Source: an uncultured Flavobacteriaceae bacterium (GTDB taxonomy: Bacteria > Bacteroidota > Bacteroidia > Flavobacteriales > Flavobacteriaceae). From it: a stretch of 64,000 nt of DNA. The stretch spans positions 87,636 to 151,635 of the forward strand of contig CALDYU010000007.1 of the NCBI GenBank assembly GCA_937944485.1, given 5' to 3'. The notes under the pieces are model-generated. The model was given only the letters and a program-made list of their open reading frames with translations. It did not search any database and was not told the origin of the DNA. This document shows positions 17,304 through 25,978 of the stretch, piece after piece. Within the stretch, counting starts at the first letter, position 1. Every line of letters starts with the position of its first letter. A program made the translations under genes and the position numbers.

Positions 17304-18092
17304 ATGCAAACAGAAAAAGTAGTGAACCATATTGTGAATTGGTTGAAGGAGTATGCTGTGAATTCTAATATTAAAGGTTTTACTATTGGCATATCAGGAG
17401 GTATTGATTCGGCAGTTACGTCAACGCTCTGTGCTAAGACCGGATTAAAGCTTTTGTGTGTAGAGATGCCCATTCACCAAGCACCAAATCAAGTTTCTAG
17501 AGCTTCAAAACATATTGAGTGGTTACAAGAGCAATTTAGCAACGTTAAAAGGCAAGAAGTAAATTTAACTCCCGTTTTTGATACGCTTGTTTCTGAGCTG
17601 CCTCAGGTGACGAATGAAGAAGATCGATTTATGGCTCTTGCAAATACAAGGGCGAGACTACGTATGACAACCCTATACTATTTTGCGGGCTTATATGGCT
17701 TATTGGTAGCCGGTACTGGCAACAAAGTAGAAGATTTCGGTGTTGGCTTCTTTACCAAATATGGGGATGGAGGGGTTGATTTGAGTCCGATTGCTGATCT
17801 TTTAAAATCGCAAGTGTATGAAATTGCCAAGTTTCTAAAGATTAATCAGGATATTCAAAAGGCTGCTCCGACTGACGGACTTTGGGGTGATGATCGTACC
17901 GATGAAGATCAAATTGGAGCGTCATACCCAGAATTAGAATGGGCCATGCGCATGAACGACGAAGAAAAAAATATAAATGACTTTACTGGAAGAGAGAAAG
18001 AAGTTTTTAAAATTTTCAAAAAATTTAATACCGCAAATACACATAAGATGATTCCTATTCCTATTTGTAAGATTCCAATTACATATATTTAA
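17304..18092 (+). CDS. nadE: NAD(+) synthase, ammonia-dependent type
   Basis: Converts deamido-NAD to NAD using ATP and ammonia. The PP-loop GISGGIDSAV is at about residues 29-38, and later GTGNKVEDFGVGFFTKYGDGG and DLWG-type residues (DGLWGDDRTDEDQIG) bind ATP and deamido-NAD. At 262 aa it lacks the glutaminase domain, so it uses ammonia. Divergent from gldB. The ATG at 17304 gives the family's usual N-terminus. Confidence 0.95.
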   Translation: MQTEKVVNHIVNWLKEYAVNSNIKGFTIGISGGIDSAVTSTLCAKTGLKLLCVEMPIHQAPNQVSRASKHIEWLQEQFSNVKRQEVNLTPVFDTLVSELPQVTNEEDRFMALANTRARLRMTTLYYFAGLYGLLVAGTGNKVEDFGVGFFTKYGDGGVDLSPIADLLKSQVYEIAKFLKINQDIQKAAPTDGLWGDDRTDEDQIGASYPELEWAMRMNDEEKNINDFTGREKEVFKIFKKFNTANTHKMIPIPICKIPITYI

Positions 18093-18147
18093 CATATAAT
18101 CGTAAAATGTTGCTATCTAGTCGAATAAAATCAAAAAAATCTTCGTT

Positions 18148-18177
18148 TTTGTGAAAAAAACCTCAATTTTACAATTG
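18148..18177 (+). promoter_or_regulatory. predicted promoter of the response-regulator gene
   Basis: TTTG at 18148-18151 and TACAATTG at 18170-18177 are 18 bp apart. The second box differs from TAnnTTTG at one base. The leader to the ATG at 18266 is about 80 bases. Confidence 0.4.
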
Positions 18178-18265
18178 AAATAGATAATTAAGCCTTACAT
18201 TGCGTGTCAGTAATTTTAGACAGACCAACCAACCAAGGTTTATTGTCCCAAAAAAATAATCAAAA

Positions 18266-18895
18266 ATGATCAAAGTATTAATTGCAGATCACCATCCTAT
18301 TGTTAGAATGGGTGTTCAACATGTCTTAGAATCAGCAACAGGATTCAAAGTTGTAGCTTCTGTATCAACCACATCAGAACTATTTGAAAATTTAACAAAA
18401 GTAACCCCCGACGTGGTAATGTTAGAAATGGATATTCCCGAAATAAATGGAATAGCCACTCTAAGAAAGATTAAAAAAGAGTATCCAGATGTTAAAGTGT
18501 TAATGTACAGCGGACAATCGGAAGATGTTTACGCGCTAAGCACTATACGAGCTGGTGCTTTTGGTTATCTATCAAAAGCTTCTGATATTGATTATATCAT
18601 TTCAGCGGTGAATAAAGTAAGTGAAGGTAATATGTTCATTACAAATGAACTTGCGCAACGACTTGCTTTTGATGAAGGTACTCAAAAGCCAAGAAGGTTC
18701 TTTAGAAAATTATCCACTCGTGAAGTAGAAGTTTTAAAATTGTTGGCTAGTGGCAAACGAAATAAAGAGGTTGCCTTAGGTCTTAATTTAAATGAAAAGA
18801 CGGTAAGTACATATAAAGCGCGTTTAATGAAAAAATTAAACGTTGACAATATGGTAGACTTACTCCAGCAAGCAAAAGCACTTGAGTTATACTAG
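18266..18895 (+). CDS. NarL/LuxR-type response regulator with atypical receiver domain
   Basis: 209 aa: receiver domain (residues 1-120) and LuxR-type helix-turn-helix (about 147-205; LSTREVEVLKLLASGKRNKEVA, then EKTVSTYKARLMKKL). In an ordinary receiver the phospho-acceptor Asp lies four residues before the conserved Pro. Here that position is Glu54 (VVMLEMDIP). The N-terminal acidic pair is also altered: ADHHP in place of ADDHP. The conserved Ser/Thr (YSGQ) and Lys (YLSKAS) remain. It probably binds DNA without normal phosphorylation, perhaps locked in an active-like state. No histidine kinase gene is adjacent. Confidence 0.9.
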   Translation: MIKVLIADHHPIVRMGVQHVLESATGFKVVASVSTTSELFENLTKVTPDVVMLEMDIPEINGIATLRKIKKEYPDVKVLMYSGQSEDVYALSTIRAGAFGYLSKASDIDYIISAVNKVSEGNMFITNELAQRLAFDEGTQKPRRFFRKLSTREVEVLKLLASGKRNKEVALGLNLNEKTVSTYKARLMKKLNVDNMVDLLQQAKALELY

Positions 18896-18915
18896 GTGTA
18901 GCTAAGTTTTTGACA

Positions 18916-18950
18916 AATAAAAAAGCCGCATAATATGCGGCTTTTTTATT
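18916..18950. terminator. bidirectional intrinsic terminator
   Basis: Perfect 17-bp inverted repeat with a one-base centre: AATAAAAAAGCCGCATA, then its reverse complement. GC-rich stem core with A-run before and T-run after, so it works on both strands. It separates the response-regulator gene (plus) from dnaG (minus), which converge here. Confidence 0.9.
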
Positions 18951-18967
18951 TTCCCTCTTCATACCCC

Positions 18968-20947
18968 TTAAGAAAGGACTCTACTAAGCTTCATATTTAA
19001 TAAATTATTCAATTGTAAATAATTCATTATTTCTTCTAAGGTTTCACTATGATCTTCTGCGGTTTCTTGCGTATTCTGTTGTAATGATAGCATCCTCTTT
19101 TTAATTAAAAAACATCGTAAAGTCAATATCGTTTCACTAACCAATTGGGCAATTACTGTCTTTTTCTCTTTAGGGTAAATATCTTTTCGTGTCCAATCAT
19201 GCAATACATATTTTTCTTCTTCCATTAAAATCGACGAAATTTCTGAGACCATTTCTTGATCTAAGTTTGCCAAAAAGGTATTTACTGCGAAATCTTCTTT
19301 TTCGTTAAGCTCAGCAATTAATTTTTGATAAATAGTCCTAAATCGATCGTTAGTAAGTTCTATTTCATCATCCTGCAGGTCTAAGTATATTTTTTCATAC
19401 ACCTTAATCTCTAAAGATTCAGGCTCCAAAATTAATTCGCCTTCATCATTCTCCTTTAAGACTAAATCTTCAAATTCTTGCTTTTCTTTACCATACAATA
19501 AAAGCATTTCTATTATTTTGCGCTCCAATTCATACTGAACATCAACTTTAGCAACGGTTACTTCGTTTTTAACTACCTCAAAAGCCTTTTGTTCTTGCTG
19601 CCCTTTTTTTGAAGCCTCGGTCTTCTGTTTTTTCCCTATTTGAGCCAACGTACTGAATAACACTCCCTCAGAAACATTCATAATATGGGCACATTCCTGC
19701 ACATATATTTCTCGTTTAATAGCATCAGGTATTTTTGCAATACTGTTCACAATGTCTCGTACCGTATCAGCACGTTTAATGGGGTCATCTGCAGCCTCAT
19801 TAGCCAGAAGATGGGCTTTAAATTGAATAAAATCTTTTGAATTAGCTTTTAAATATTCTTGAACGGCTTCTAAATTGTTATTCTTAGCAAAGCTATCGGG
19901 ATCTTCACCTTCTGGAAAGGTGCAGACCTTAACGTTCATTCCCTGCTCTAATATCAAATCAATACCCCTTAAAGAAGCTCTCAAACCGGCTGCATCGCCA
20001 TCAAACAAGACCGTAATATTTTTGGTCAAACGATTCACCAATCGAATTTGTTCAGCAGTTAAAGCCGTACCACTTGAGGCTACTACATTTTCAATTCCTC
20101 GTTGATGAAATTGAATAACATCAGTATACCCTTCTACTAAATAACAATTGTCTTCTTTGGCAATAGCTTGTTTGGAATAATAAATTCCATACAGTACTTT
20201 ACTCTTATGGTAAATATCACTTTCAGGAGAATTTAGATATTTGGCTGCTTTTTTATCATTGGTTAAAATACGTCCGCCAAAACCTAGTACTCTACCACTC
20301 ATTGAATGAATGGGAAACATCACTCTTGCTTTAAATCGATCGAATTGCTTCGTCTTTTCAGTATTTACAGTGTCTGGTTTAACAATTGTTAAACCTGTCT
20401 TTTCTAAATAGTTTAGTTGGTAGCCTTTGTCTAAGGCAGCGATCGTAAAGCCATCCCACTGATCTAAACAATACCCTAAATTGAACTTATGTATGGTCGT
20501 GTCTGTGAAACCTCTTTCTTTGAAGTAGCTTAGTCCGATTGCTTTTCCCAACTCACTTTTCCATAAAATATCAGAAAAGTAGCTTTGGGCATATTCTGAA
20601 ACCAGATACATACTCTCGCGTTCATTCGCCTCTTGCTTCTGCTCATCTGTACGTTCGGTCTCTTCAATTTCAATATTGTATTTTTTAGCCAAATACTTTA
20701 TCGCTTCAGGATAGGTAAAATGTTCATGCTCCATTAAAAAAGCAACTACATTACCTCCTTTACCGCTACTAAAATCTTTCCAAATTTGCTTTACGGGAGA
20801 TACCATGAAACTCGGTGTTCTCTCATCAGAAAAGGGACTTAAGCCCTTAAAGTTTGAACCTGATTTTTTCAGCTGCACAAAATCACCAATGACCTCCTCT
20901 AAACGAGCAGTTTCATAAACCTGGTCAATGGTGGATTTTGATATCAA
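18968..20947 (-). CDS. dnaG: DNA primase lacking the zinc ligands
   Basis: Makes RNA primers for replication. Domains: N-terminal zinc-ribbon-like fold (1-100), TOPRIM catalytic core (about 260-345; YLVEGYTDV and LFDGDAAGL hold the metal-binding acids), then the helicase-interaction region. 659 aa. In the ribbon the usual Cys-x2-His and Cys-x2-Cys are gone: the equivalent positions are Ser37, Ser40, Asp58 and Ser61 (GLSPFSDER and WKDFSSGKGG), while the surrounding TPSF and KGG residues are kept. From memory this loss is shared by other Flavobacteriia, so it is a lineage trait, not a broken gene. Confidence 0.95.
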   Translation of the reverse strand: MISKSTIDQVYETARLEEVIGDFVQLKKSGSNFKGLSPFSDERTPSFMVSPVKQIWKDFSSGKGGNVVAFLMEHEHFTYPEAIKYLAKKYNIEIEETERTDEQKQEANERESMYLVSEYAQSYFSDILWKSELGKAIGLSYFKERGFTDTTIHKFNLGYCLDQWDGFTIAALDKGYQLNYLEKTGLTIVKPDTVNTEKTKQFDRFKARVMFPIHSMSGRVLGFGGRILTNDKKAAKYLNSPESDIYHKSKVLYGIYYSKQAIAKEDNCYLVEGYTDVIQFHQRGIENVVASSGTALTAEQIRLVNRLTKNITVLFDGDAAGLRASLRGIDLILEQGMNVKVCTFPEGEDPDSFAKNNNLEAVQEYLKANSKDFIQFKAHLLANEAADDPIKRADTVRDIVNSIAKIPDAIKREIYVQECAHIMNVSEGVLFSTLAQIGKKQKTEASKKGQQEQKAFEVVKNEVTVAKVDVQYELERKIIEMLLLYGKEKQEFEDLVLKENDEGELILEPESLEIKVYEKIYLDLQDDEIELTNDRFRTIYQKLIAELNEKEDFAVNTFLANLDQEMVSEISSILMEEEKYVLHDWTRKDIYPKEKKTVIAQLVSETILTLRCFLIKKRMLSLQQNTQETAEDHSETLEEIMNYLQLNNLLNMKLSRVLS

Positions 20948-21039
20948 TTGCTTCTTTAATATTTACGTGTAGATAGAATTATCTGTATCGGTAAATATAG
21001 CTAAAATCATGCTTTATAAAAGCATAATAAAATTGTGCT

Positions 21040-22113
21040 TTACAAGTCAAAGCGCAAGCCTAAAGAAATATTTCGTTGTTCAACAGTTGCATCTTTAAAA
21101 ATTGGATTTAAATCATACTTTAGATAAAGTAATACGCCATCAACACCCATATATGAGCTTAAACCATAAACAAAGTTACTTGTATTGTAACTGCGCTTAA
21201 ACTTATCTTTTACACTATCACCATCTCGGTTATACTTTAATTTTTGACGTGTACCTAAATTAAAACCCCCATAGGCTCCAATACCAAATCGAAATCGATT
21301 ATTAATAGAATAGCGAATTCGCTTCTCACTTTCTCTGAATTTTGATGGCCCGAACTCAAAATGAACCGGAAATACTAAATTATCCATTCTGAATTTTGAT
21401 TTTTCTAGATCGAAATCGAAATCTTCTAATTCTGTCACTCCGTTATTGACCGTAAAATACTGATTGTCTTTGGGCTTCAAACCATTAAACTGGAATGAAA
21501 AACCATAATGAAATCTCAAAATGTTGGTGTTTTTGAACACTCTTGTACGCCATACCCAACCGAGTTCAAAAAATCGACTACCCCCTATTTTGTATGGTGT
21601 GTCTTCAATAGACTGCCCCTCAACAAGAGCATTATTCAAACCAAAAGCAATCACTAAGTCATTATAAGTGCGGCGGTCATAACGTAGATTTTTTCGTTCC
21701 CATTGCTTTCTGGTCCATGTAAATTCAGAACTATCGCCACCGCCAAAATCAATTTCTATACGCGCTGTAAAATCAGTAGTATCTGCTTCTTGAATCTGAG
21801 GTAATTCTCCATCATTTCGTTGAAGCAATGCAATTTTCGCATCGATAATAGCAATTCTATTTTCAATATTCAATGCCCTCTTTTTGGCCGCAGCCTCTTT
21901 TAAAAGCTTGGCTTCGGCCGCCGAAATTTGATTATTATCTAAACGTTTATTGATGGCCTCAACTTCTTCCTTTAAAAGTTCTTTTTCTTGAGCTATTATC
22001 TTATTTTTTTGATTGCTCAAAACTTCGATTTTATGCTGTTCTTCTTGCCCATTAAGAAATTGGGTGCCACTAATTGATAAGATTAAAACTAATAAATACG
22101 CGACTTTTTTCAT
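21040..22113 (-). CDS. predicted outer-membrane beta-barrel protein with N-terminal coiled coil
   Basis: 357 aa. Sec signal (MKKVAYLLVLILSISGTQFLNGQ, cleavage near residue 22), then a Lys/Glu-rich helical region (about 25-100) that should be periplasmic. From about 115 there are alternating aromatic strands (EIDFGGG, FRFGIGAYGGFNLGTRQKL, NFVYGLSSYMGVDGVLLYLKYDL). The last residue pattern, ISLGLRFDL, ends in a hydrophobic position as in outer-membrane barrels. It follows the sigma/anti-sigma pair on the same strand (80 bp) and may be part of its envelope-stress output. Function not recognised. Confidence 0.75.
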   Translation of the reverse strand: MKKVAYLLVLILSISGTQFLNGQEEQHKIEVLSNQKNKIIAQEKELLKEEVEAINKRLDNNQISAAEAKLLKEAAAKKRALNIENRIAIIDAKIALLQRNDGELPQIQEADTTDFTARIEIDFGGGDSSEFTWTRKQWERKNLRYDRRTYNDLVIAFGLNNALVEGQSIEDTPYKIGGSRFFELGWVWRTRVFKNTNILRFHYGFSFQFNGLKPKDNQYFTVNNGVTELEDFDFDLEKSKFRMDNLVFPVHFEFGPSKFRESEKRIRYSINNRFRFGIGAYGGFNLGTRQKLKYNRDGDSVKDKFKRSYNTSNFVYGLSSYMGVDGVLLYLKYDLNPIFKDATVEQRNISLGLRFDL

Positions 22114-22193
22114 TTTTAATTTGATTTAAGCATCTCTCACCCATCGCCTTTAGAAGGCGACGAATGGTGATGCGATTATTGATTGATGAATAT

Positions 22194-22925
22194 TTAATTA
22201 TTGCGATCGGCAACAGCAGTTTTTGCCTTTATAAATTTGCGCTTTAGACTTTCGAAAACTTTATTTCGAAAAGATTGATCAAGATCTTCTTCAACTTCAT
22301 TAAGCATTGCTAAGGCATCAACAGAATTACCTTGATTAAGAATTTTATCACCGAAAATCTCCTTTTGCGCATTGCGAAGTAACGAATCAACCTCAGCATC
22401 TGTTAAGGCTCCAGCGTCTATCTCTAGCGCGTTTACATGAGCTATAACCTCTGTAATTTTAGTATTCATAATAGAATCAGAAAGTTCGATCTTTGTTTCT
22501 AAGTTTTCAATAATCGAAGCTCCTTTTACAAAATCATTATTTTTAGTAGCTGCTACTACACTTTCCTCTTCCTGCACTATGGCGATCTTCTCCACATGAT
22601 CTTGAGTTTTATTTACAATATCATTAGAGTTTTTTTCGACGAATACATTGGGCGTAACAATTTCAGGTGTGTGACTATTCTCATCTGCAGATTCTACTAC
22701 TTGTATAGCATTATTCTGATCGTTGCCTTTATTAAAGTATAGTACCGATATTATTAGAAGACCTATAAAACTAGCGGCGATGCTGTACCAAAAAAACGAA
22801 TTTCTATTGCTCTCTTTTTGAATACTTAATCGACTATTCAAGCGACTCCAACTATCTTTAGACGGTTGTATCTCACGTTCGTTAAATTGCTCCTTTAGCT
22901 GTTGTTCAAATTTATTCGGTGCCAT
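22194..22925 (-). CDS. predicted anti-sigma-like membrane protein
   Basis: 243 aa with one membrane helix at about 44-63 (FFWYSIAASFIGLLIISVLYF). The N-terminal cytoplasmic part begins with helical FEQQLKEQFNEREIQPSKDSWSRL, a pattern typical of flavobacterial anti-sigma proteins. The outer part is Glu/Val rich and helical. Its start overlaps the end of the sigma gene by 14 bases. This linkage is the strongest argument for an anti-sigma role; the zinc-type anti-sigma motif is not seen. Confidence 0.75.
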   Translation of the reverse strand: MAPNKFEQQLKEQFNEREIQPSKDSWSRLNSRLSIQKESNRNSFFWYSIAASFIGLLIISVLYFNKGNDQNNAIQVVESADENSHTPEIVTPNVFVEKNSNDIVNKTQDHVEKIAIVQEEESVVAATKNNDFVKGASIIENLETKIELSDSIMNTKITEVIAHVNALEIDAGALTDAEVDSLLRNAQKEIFGDKILNQGNSVDALAMLNEVEEDLDQSFRNKVFESLKRKFIKAKTAVADRNN

Positions 22926-23478
22926 ATCCTATATTGTTTTGCACTTTAAGTTTTTCTTGTAAAATTCTTCTTGCCTTGAAAAGCTGTGATTTAGAGGTGC
23001 TTTCCGAAATTTCTAGTAATTCTCCAATTTCTTTATGTTTATAGCCCTCAATGGCATACATGACAAAAACAGTTTTATAACCGTCTGGGAGCTCATCAAT
23101 TAGGCATTGAATATGTTCGACATTCATATCAGTAATAACGAAAGAAAAATGTTGACCGCTACCTCGATCGACAATTTCATCATCATAGACCACAAATTGT
23201 TTCTTCCTCAGAAATGAAATACTTTCTCGAACCATAATTCTTCGTATCCAACCTTCAAAACTTCCTTCAAACCTAAAAGTGTCTAAGTTTTTAAAAACCT
23301 TCACAAAACCATTTATCATTACATCTTCAGCAAAATGTAGATCTTTAATATACTGTCTACACACTCCGAGCATTTTAGGTGCATATTTTTCGTAAAGCCT
23401 TTTTTGAGCCTCTCTATTGCCCAATCCTGATTTTTTTATCAGTTGCTTTTCGTTTTTGTAAAATGATATAATTTTCAA
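22912..23478 (-). CDS. RNA polymerase sigma factor, ECF subfamily
   Basis: 188 aa with region 2 (about 20-90; MLGVCRQYIKDLHFAEDVMINGFVKVFKNL) and region 4 (about 130-180; LPDGYKTVFVMYAIEGYKHKEIGELLEISESTSKSQLFKARRIL), the two-domain layout of ECF factors. It is the first gene of the sigma, anti-sigma, outer-membrane-protein set at 23478-21040. The set resembles envelope-stress or housekeeping ECF loci of Bacteroidota. Confidence 0.93.
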   Translation of the reverse strand: MKIISFYKNEKQLIKKSGLGNREAQKRLYEKYAPKMLGVCRQYIKDLHFAEDVMINGFVKVFKNLDTFRFEGSFEGWIRRIMVRESISFLRKKQFVVYDDEIVDRGSGQHFSFVITDMNVEHIQCLIDELPDGYKTVFVMYAIEGYKHKEIGELLEISESTSKSQLFKARRILQEKLKVQNNIGYGTE

Positions 23479-23625
23479 TGGTTGTTTATTATGAATGCCA
23501 AGCTTCTAAATACATAGACGAGGCCTGTTCTAAAAACGTTGCCTATCACTTAATAAAATATTAAATAAATTTTGATTATTTGTAAAATGCCTTAGCTATC
23601 ATCGCATTTATCGTGCCCAATAAAA

Positions 23626-24603
23626 TCACTTTTTACGATCAACGACGTAATTAACCATCAATTCTAAAGAGCGTTTGTAATCAGAATCAGGATACTCTTT
23701 TAATAGTTGTAGCGCTTCATTCTTATATTTTAGCATCTTTTCAACGGCGTAATCTAAGCCTCCATTCGCTTTAACAAAGGCAATGACTTCTCTTACTCTT
23801 ATCTTGTCTTTATTGTGGTTTTTAATAGAGTTAATTAGCCACTTTTTTTCATCTTTAGAACAAGAATTTAATACATAAATCAAAGGAAGTGTCATTTTCT
23901 GTTCTTTGATATCAATACCCGTAGGTTTTCCAATGGCTCTGCTTCCATAATCAAAAAGATCATCTTTAATTTGAAATGCCATACCACACAATTCACCAAA
24001 CTTTCTAAAAGTTTCCACTTCAGGGGTATCAGGTTTCACAGAACAAGCTCCTAATGAGCAACAAGCAGCAATCAATGTTGCTGTTTTTTGTCGAATTATA
24101 TCGTAATAAATAGCCTCTGTAATATCAAGATTTCTTGCTTTTTCAATTTGCAGTAATTCCCCTTCACTCATTTCACGAACTGCAACAGAAATAATGCGCA
24201 GTAGATCAAAATCACCATGATCTATTGACAATAACAAACCTTTTGACAATAGATAATCACCTACTAAAACAGCGATCTTATTTTTCCACAGGGCGTTAAC
24301 AGAAAAAAAACCTCGGCGTTTGTTGCTATCATCAACCACATCATCGTGTACTAGGGTTGCGGTATGGATTAGTTCAATTACGGAAGCACCACGATAGGTT
24401 CTTTCATTCACCAAACCGTTATTGAGCATTTTCGCCGTTAGAAAAACAAACATGGGTCGCATTTGTTTCCCTTTACGATTTACAATATAATGTGTAATAC
24501 GGTTAAATAGGGCAACTTTGGAGGTCATCGCATTTCTAAACTTCGTTTCGAAATGTTCCATTTCTGGACGAATTGGCTCTTTTATTTGCGATACGATCTT
24601 CAA
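23626..24603 (-). CDS. all-trans polyprenyl diphosphate synthase
   Basis: 325 aa head-to-tail prenyl elongating enzyme. First Asp-rich motif HDDVVDDSNKRRG (DDxxD, near residue 82), second DDLFDYG (DDxxD near 215), with the conserved KTATLIA before it. Makes a long prenyl chain, probably for menaquinone, the usual quinone of Bacteroidota; chain length is not readable. No partner subunit adjacent. The 147 bp to the sigma gene hold no clear promoter. Confidence 0.9.
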   Translation of the reverse strand: MKIVSQIKEPIRPEMEHFETKFRNAMTSKVALFNRITHYIVNRKGKQMRPMFVFLTAKMLNNGLVNERTYRGASVIELIHTATLVHDDVVDDSNKRRGFFSVNALWKNKIAVLVGDYLLSKGLLLSIDHGDFDLLRIISVAVREMSEGELLQIEKARNLDITEAIYYDIIRQKTATLIAACCSLGACSVKPDTPEVETFRKFGELCGMAFQIKDDLFDYGSRAIGKPTGIDIKEQKMTLPLIYVLNSCSKDEKKWLINSIKNHNKDKIRVREVIAFVKANGGLDYAVEKMLKYKNEALQLLKEYPDSDYKRSLELMVNYVVDRKK

Positions 24604-24849
24604 TTAATACGCTGTTTTTTGACGAGGATTTTATAGAACTATAAAATTAGGTAAAAGAAGGCATTAAATAGTAAAGAGTATTAAGTATTTAGTACTGCGT
24701 ATAGCGTGTTAAGCAACATCTATTCGGATGGTAAAAAGAGCATTAAAAAGTACTACCTGATATTATCTAATAGGTAGAGAACTTAATGCGAAGTCTTAAA
24801 ATAAATAGAGGCTGTTTCAATTAGATTTTCAAACCTTTTTTTGCGTTTT
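24604..24849. other. non-coding region with short degenerate repeat words
   Basis: No ORF or hairpin stands out. At 24668-24712 there is a run of related words (AGTAAAGAGTATTAAGTATTTAGTACT). The same kind of word recurs at 56473, 56590, 60141, 61187 and 61293 in this window. Confidence 0.4.
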
Positions 24850-25890
24850 TCAAGTCTTATTAGCCAACTGTCCACAGGCAGCATCAATATCTTTGCCTCT
24901 TGAACGACGGACAGTCACAACAATTCCATTTCGTTCTAAAGAACGCACGTACATTTCTATCGCCTTAGCTGAGGCTTGTTGAAAATCGCCATCATCAATA
25001 GGGTTATATTCTATCAAATTCACTTTTGAAGGTGCAAATTTGCAAAAACTCACCAAAGCATCAACATCTTTCTGTTTGTCATTAATACCTTGCCATACCA
25101 CATATTCATAGGTGATTCTGCTTTTCGTTTTTTTATACCAATATTCAAGCGATTCTTTCAGATCACTAAGTGTAAAAGTAGCATTGAAAGGCATGATTGC
25201 TGTTCGAATGGCATCAATTGCAGAATGTAAAGAAACAGCAAGATTAAACTTCACGCCCTCGTCAGCCATTTTTTTAATCATTTTTGGCACTCCTGAAGTT
25301 GAAACTGTAATTCGTTTAGGAGACATGCCTAAACCTTCTTTGGAGGTGATCTTATCAATCGCTTTTAGCACATTATTATAATTCATCAAAGGTTCTCCCA
25401 TCCCCATAAATACTATATTACTGAGAGGTCTGTCAAAATACAATCGGCTTTCATTATCAATAGCAACCACTTGATCGTAAATTTCATCAGGATTCAAATT
25501 TCGCATACGTTTTAGCCTCGCGGTTGCACAAAACTTACAATCTAAGCTACAGCCTACTTGGCTTGAAACACAGGCTGTAGTTCTTGTTTTTGTTGGTATT
25601 AGTACTGATTCTACCACTAAATCATCATGTAAACGCACCGCATTTTTAATGGTGCCATCTGCACTACGCTGCATCACATCAACCTTAATATGATTTATAA
25701 CAAAATTGGATTCCAATATTTCTCGAGTTTCTTTCGAAATATTTGTCATCACTTCAAAAGAATGCGCAGCCTTTTGCCATAACCATTCGTAAACTTGGTT
25801 ACCGCGAAAAGCTTTATCTCCATTTTCAATGAAGAATTCTCTCAATTGCTCAAGCGTTAGAGCGCGTATGTCTTTCTTTTTTGTTACCAC
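24850..25890 (-). CDS. rlmN: dual-specificity 23S rRNA (A2503)/tRNA (A37) C2-methyltransferase
   Basis: Radical-SAM enzyme. The iron-sulfur motif CSLDCKFC (CxxxCxxC) is near residue 114. The methyl-carrying Cys near the C-terminus is in AACGQL. Conserved FMGMGEPLMN and VSTSGVP also present. 346 aa, normal. On the same strand as queA, separated by an intrinsic terminator at 25903-25947, so it likely has its own promoter. Confidence 0.96.
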   Translation of the reverse strand: MVTKKKDIRALTLEQLREFFIENGDKAFRGNQVYEWLWQKAAHSFEVMTNISKETREILESNFVINHIKVDVMQRSADGTIKNAVRLHDDLVVESVLIPTKTRTTACVSSQVGCSLDCKFCATARLKRMRNLNPDEIYDQVVAIDNESRLYFDRPLSNIVFMGMGEPLMNYNNVLKAIDKITSKEGLGMSPKRITVSTSGVPKMIKKMADEGVKFNLAVSLHSAIDAIRTAIMPFNATFTLSDLKESLEYWYKKTKSRITYEYVVWQGINDKQKDVDALVSFCKFAPSKVNLIEYNPIDDGDFQQASAKAIEMYVRSLERNGIVVTVRRSRGKDIDAACGQLANKT

Positions 25891-25902
25891 GTATTATAAA
25901 TG

Positions 25903-25947
25903 AAAAAATCCCTCTTTATACTGTTTCGAATGTAAAGAGGGATTTTA
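25903..25947 (-). terminator. intrinsic terminator after queA
   Basis: On the minus strand, TAAAATCCCTCTTTA and TATAAAGAGGGATTTTTT form a long stem followed by a T-run. It lies between the queA stop and the rlmN start, so it ends the queA transcript. Confidence 0.85.
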
Positions 25948-25978
25948 AAGCGTCATACCTTCTCAGGAATGGCCTTAA

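Noticed and set aside
17237..17473. N-terminal extension of gldB to 402 aa
   Set aside because: It runs through the nadE coding region and delays the lipoprotein signal; the ATG at 17236 gives a proper signal and lipobox.
24604..24849. tRNA or small RNA gene in the rlmN-prenyl synthase gap
   Set aside because: No cloverleaf arms, CCA end or strong hairpin could be traced.
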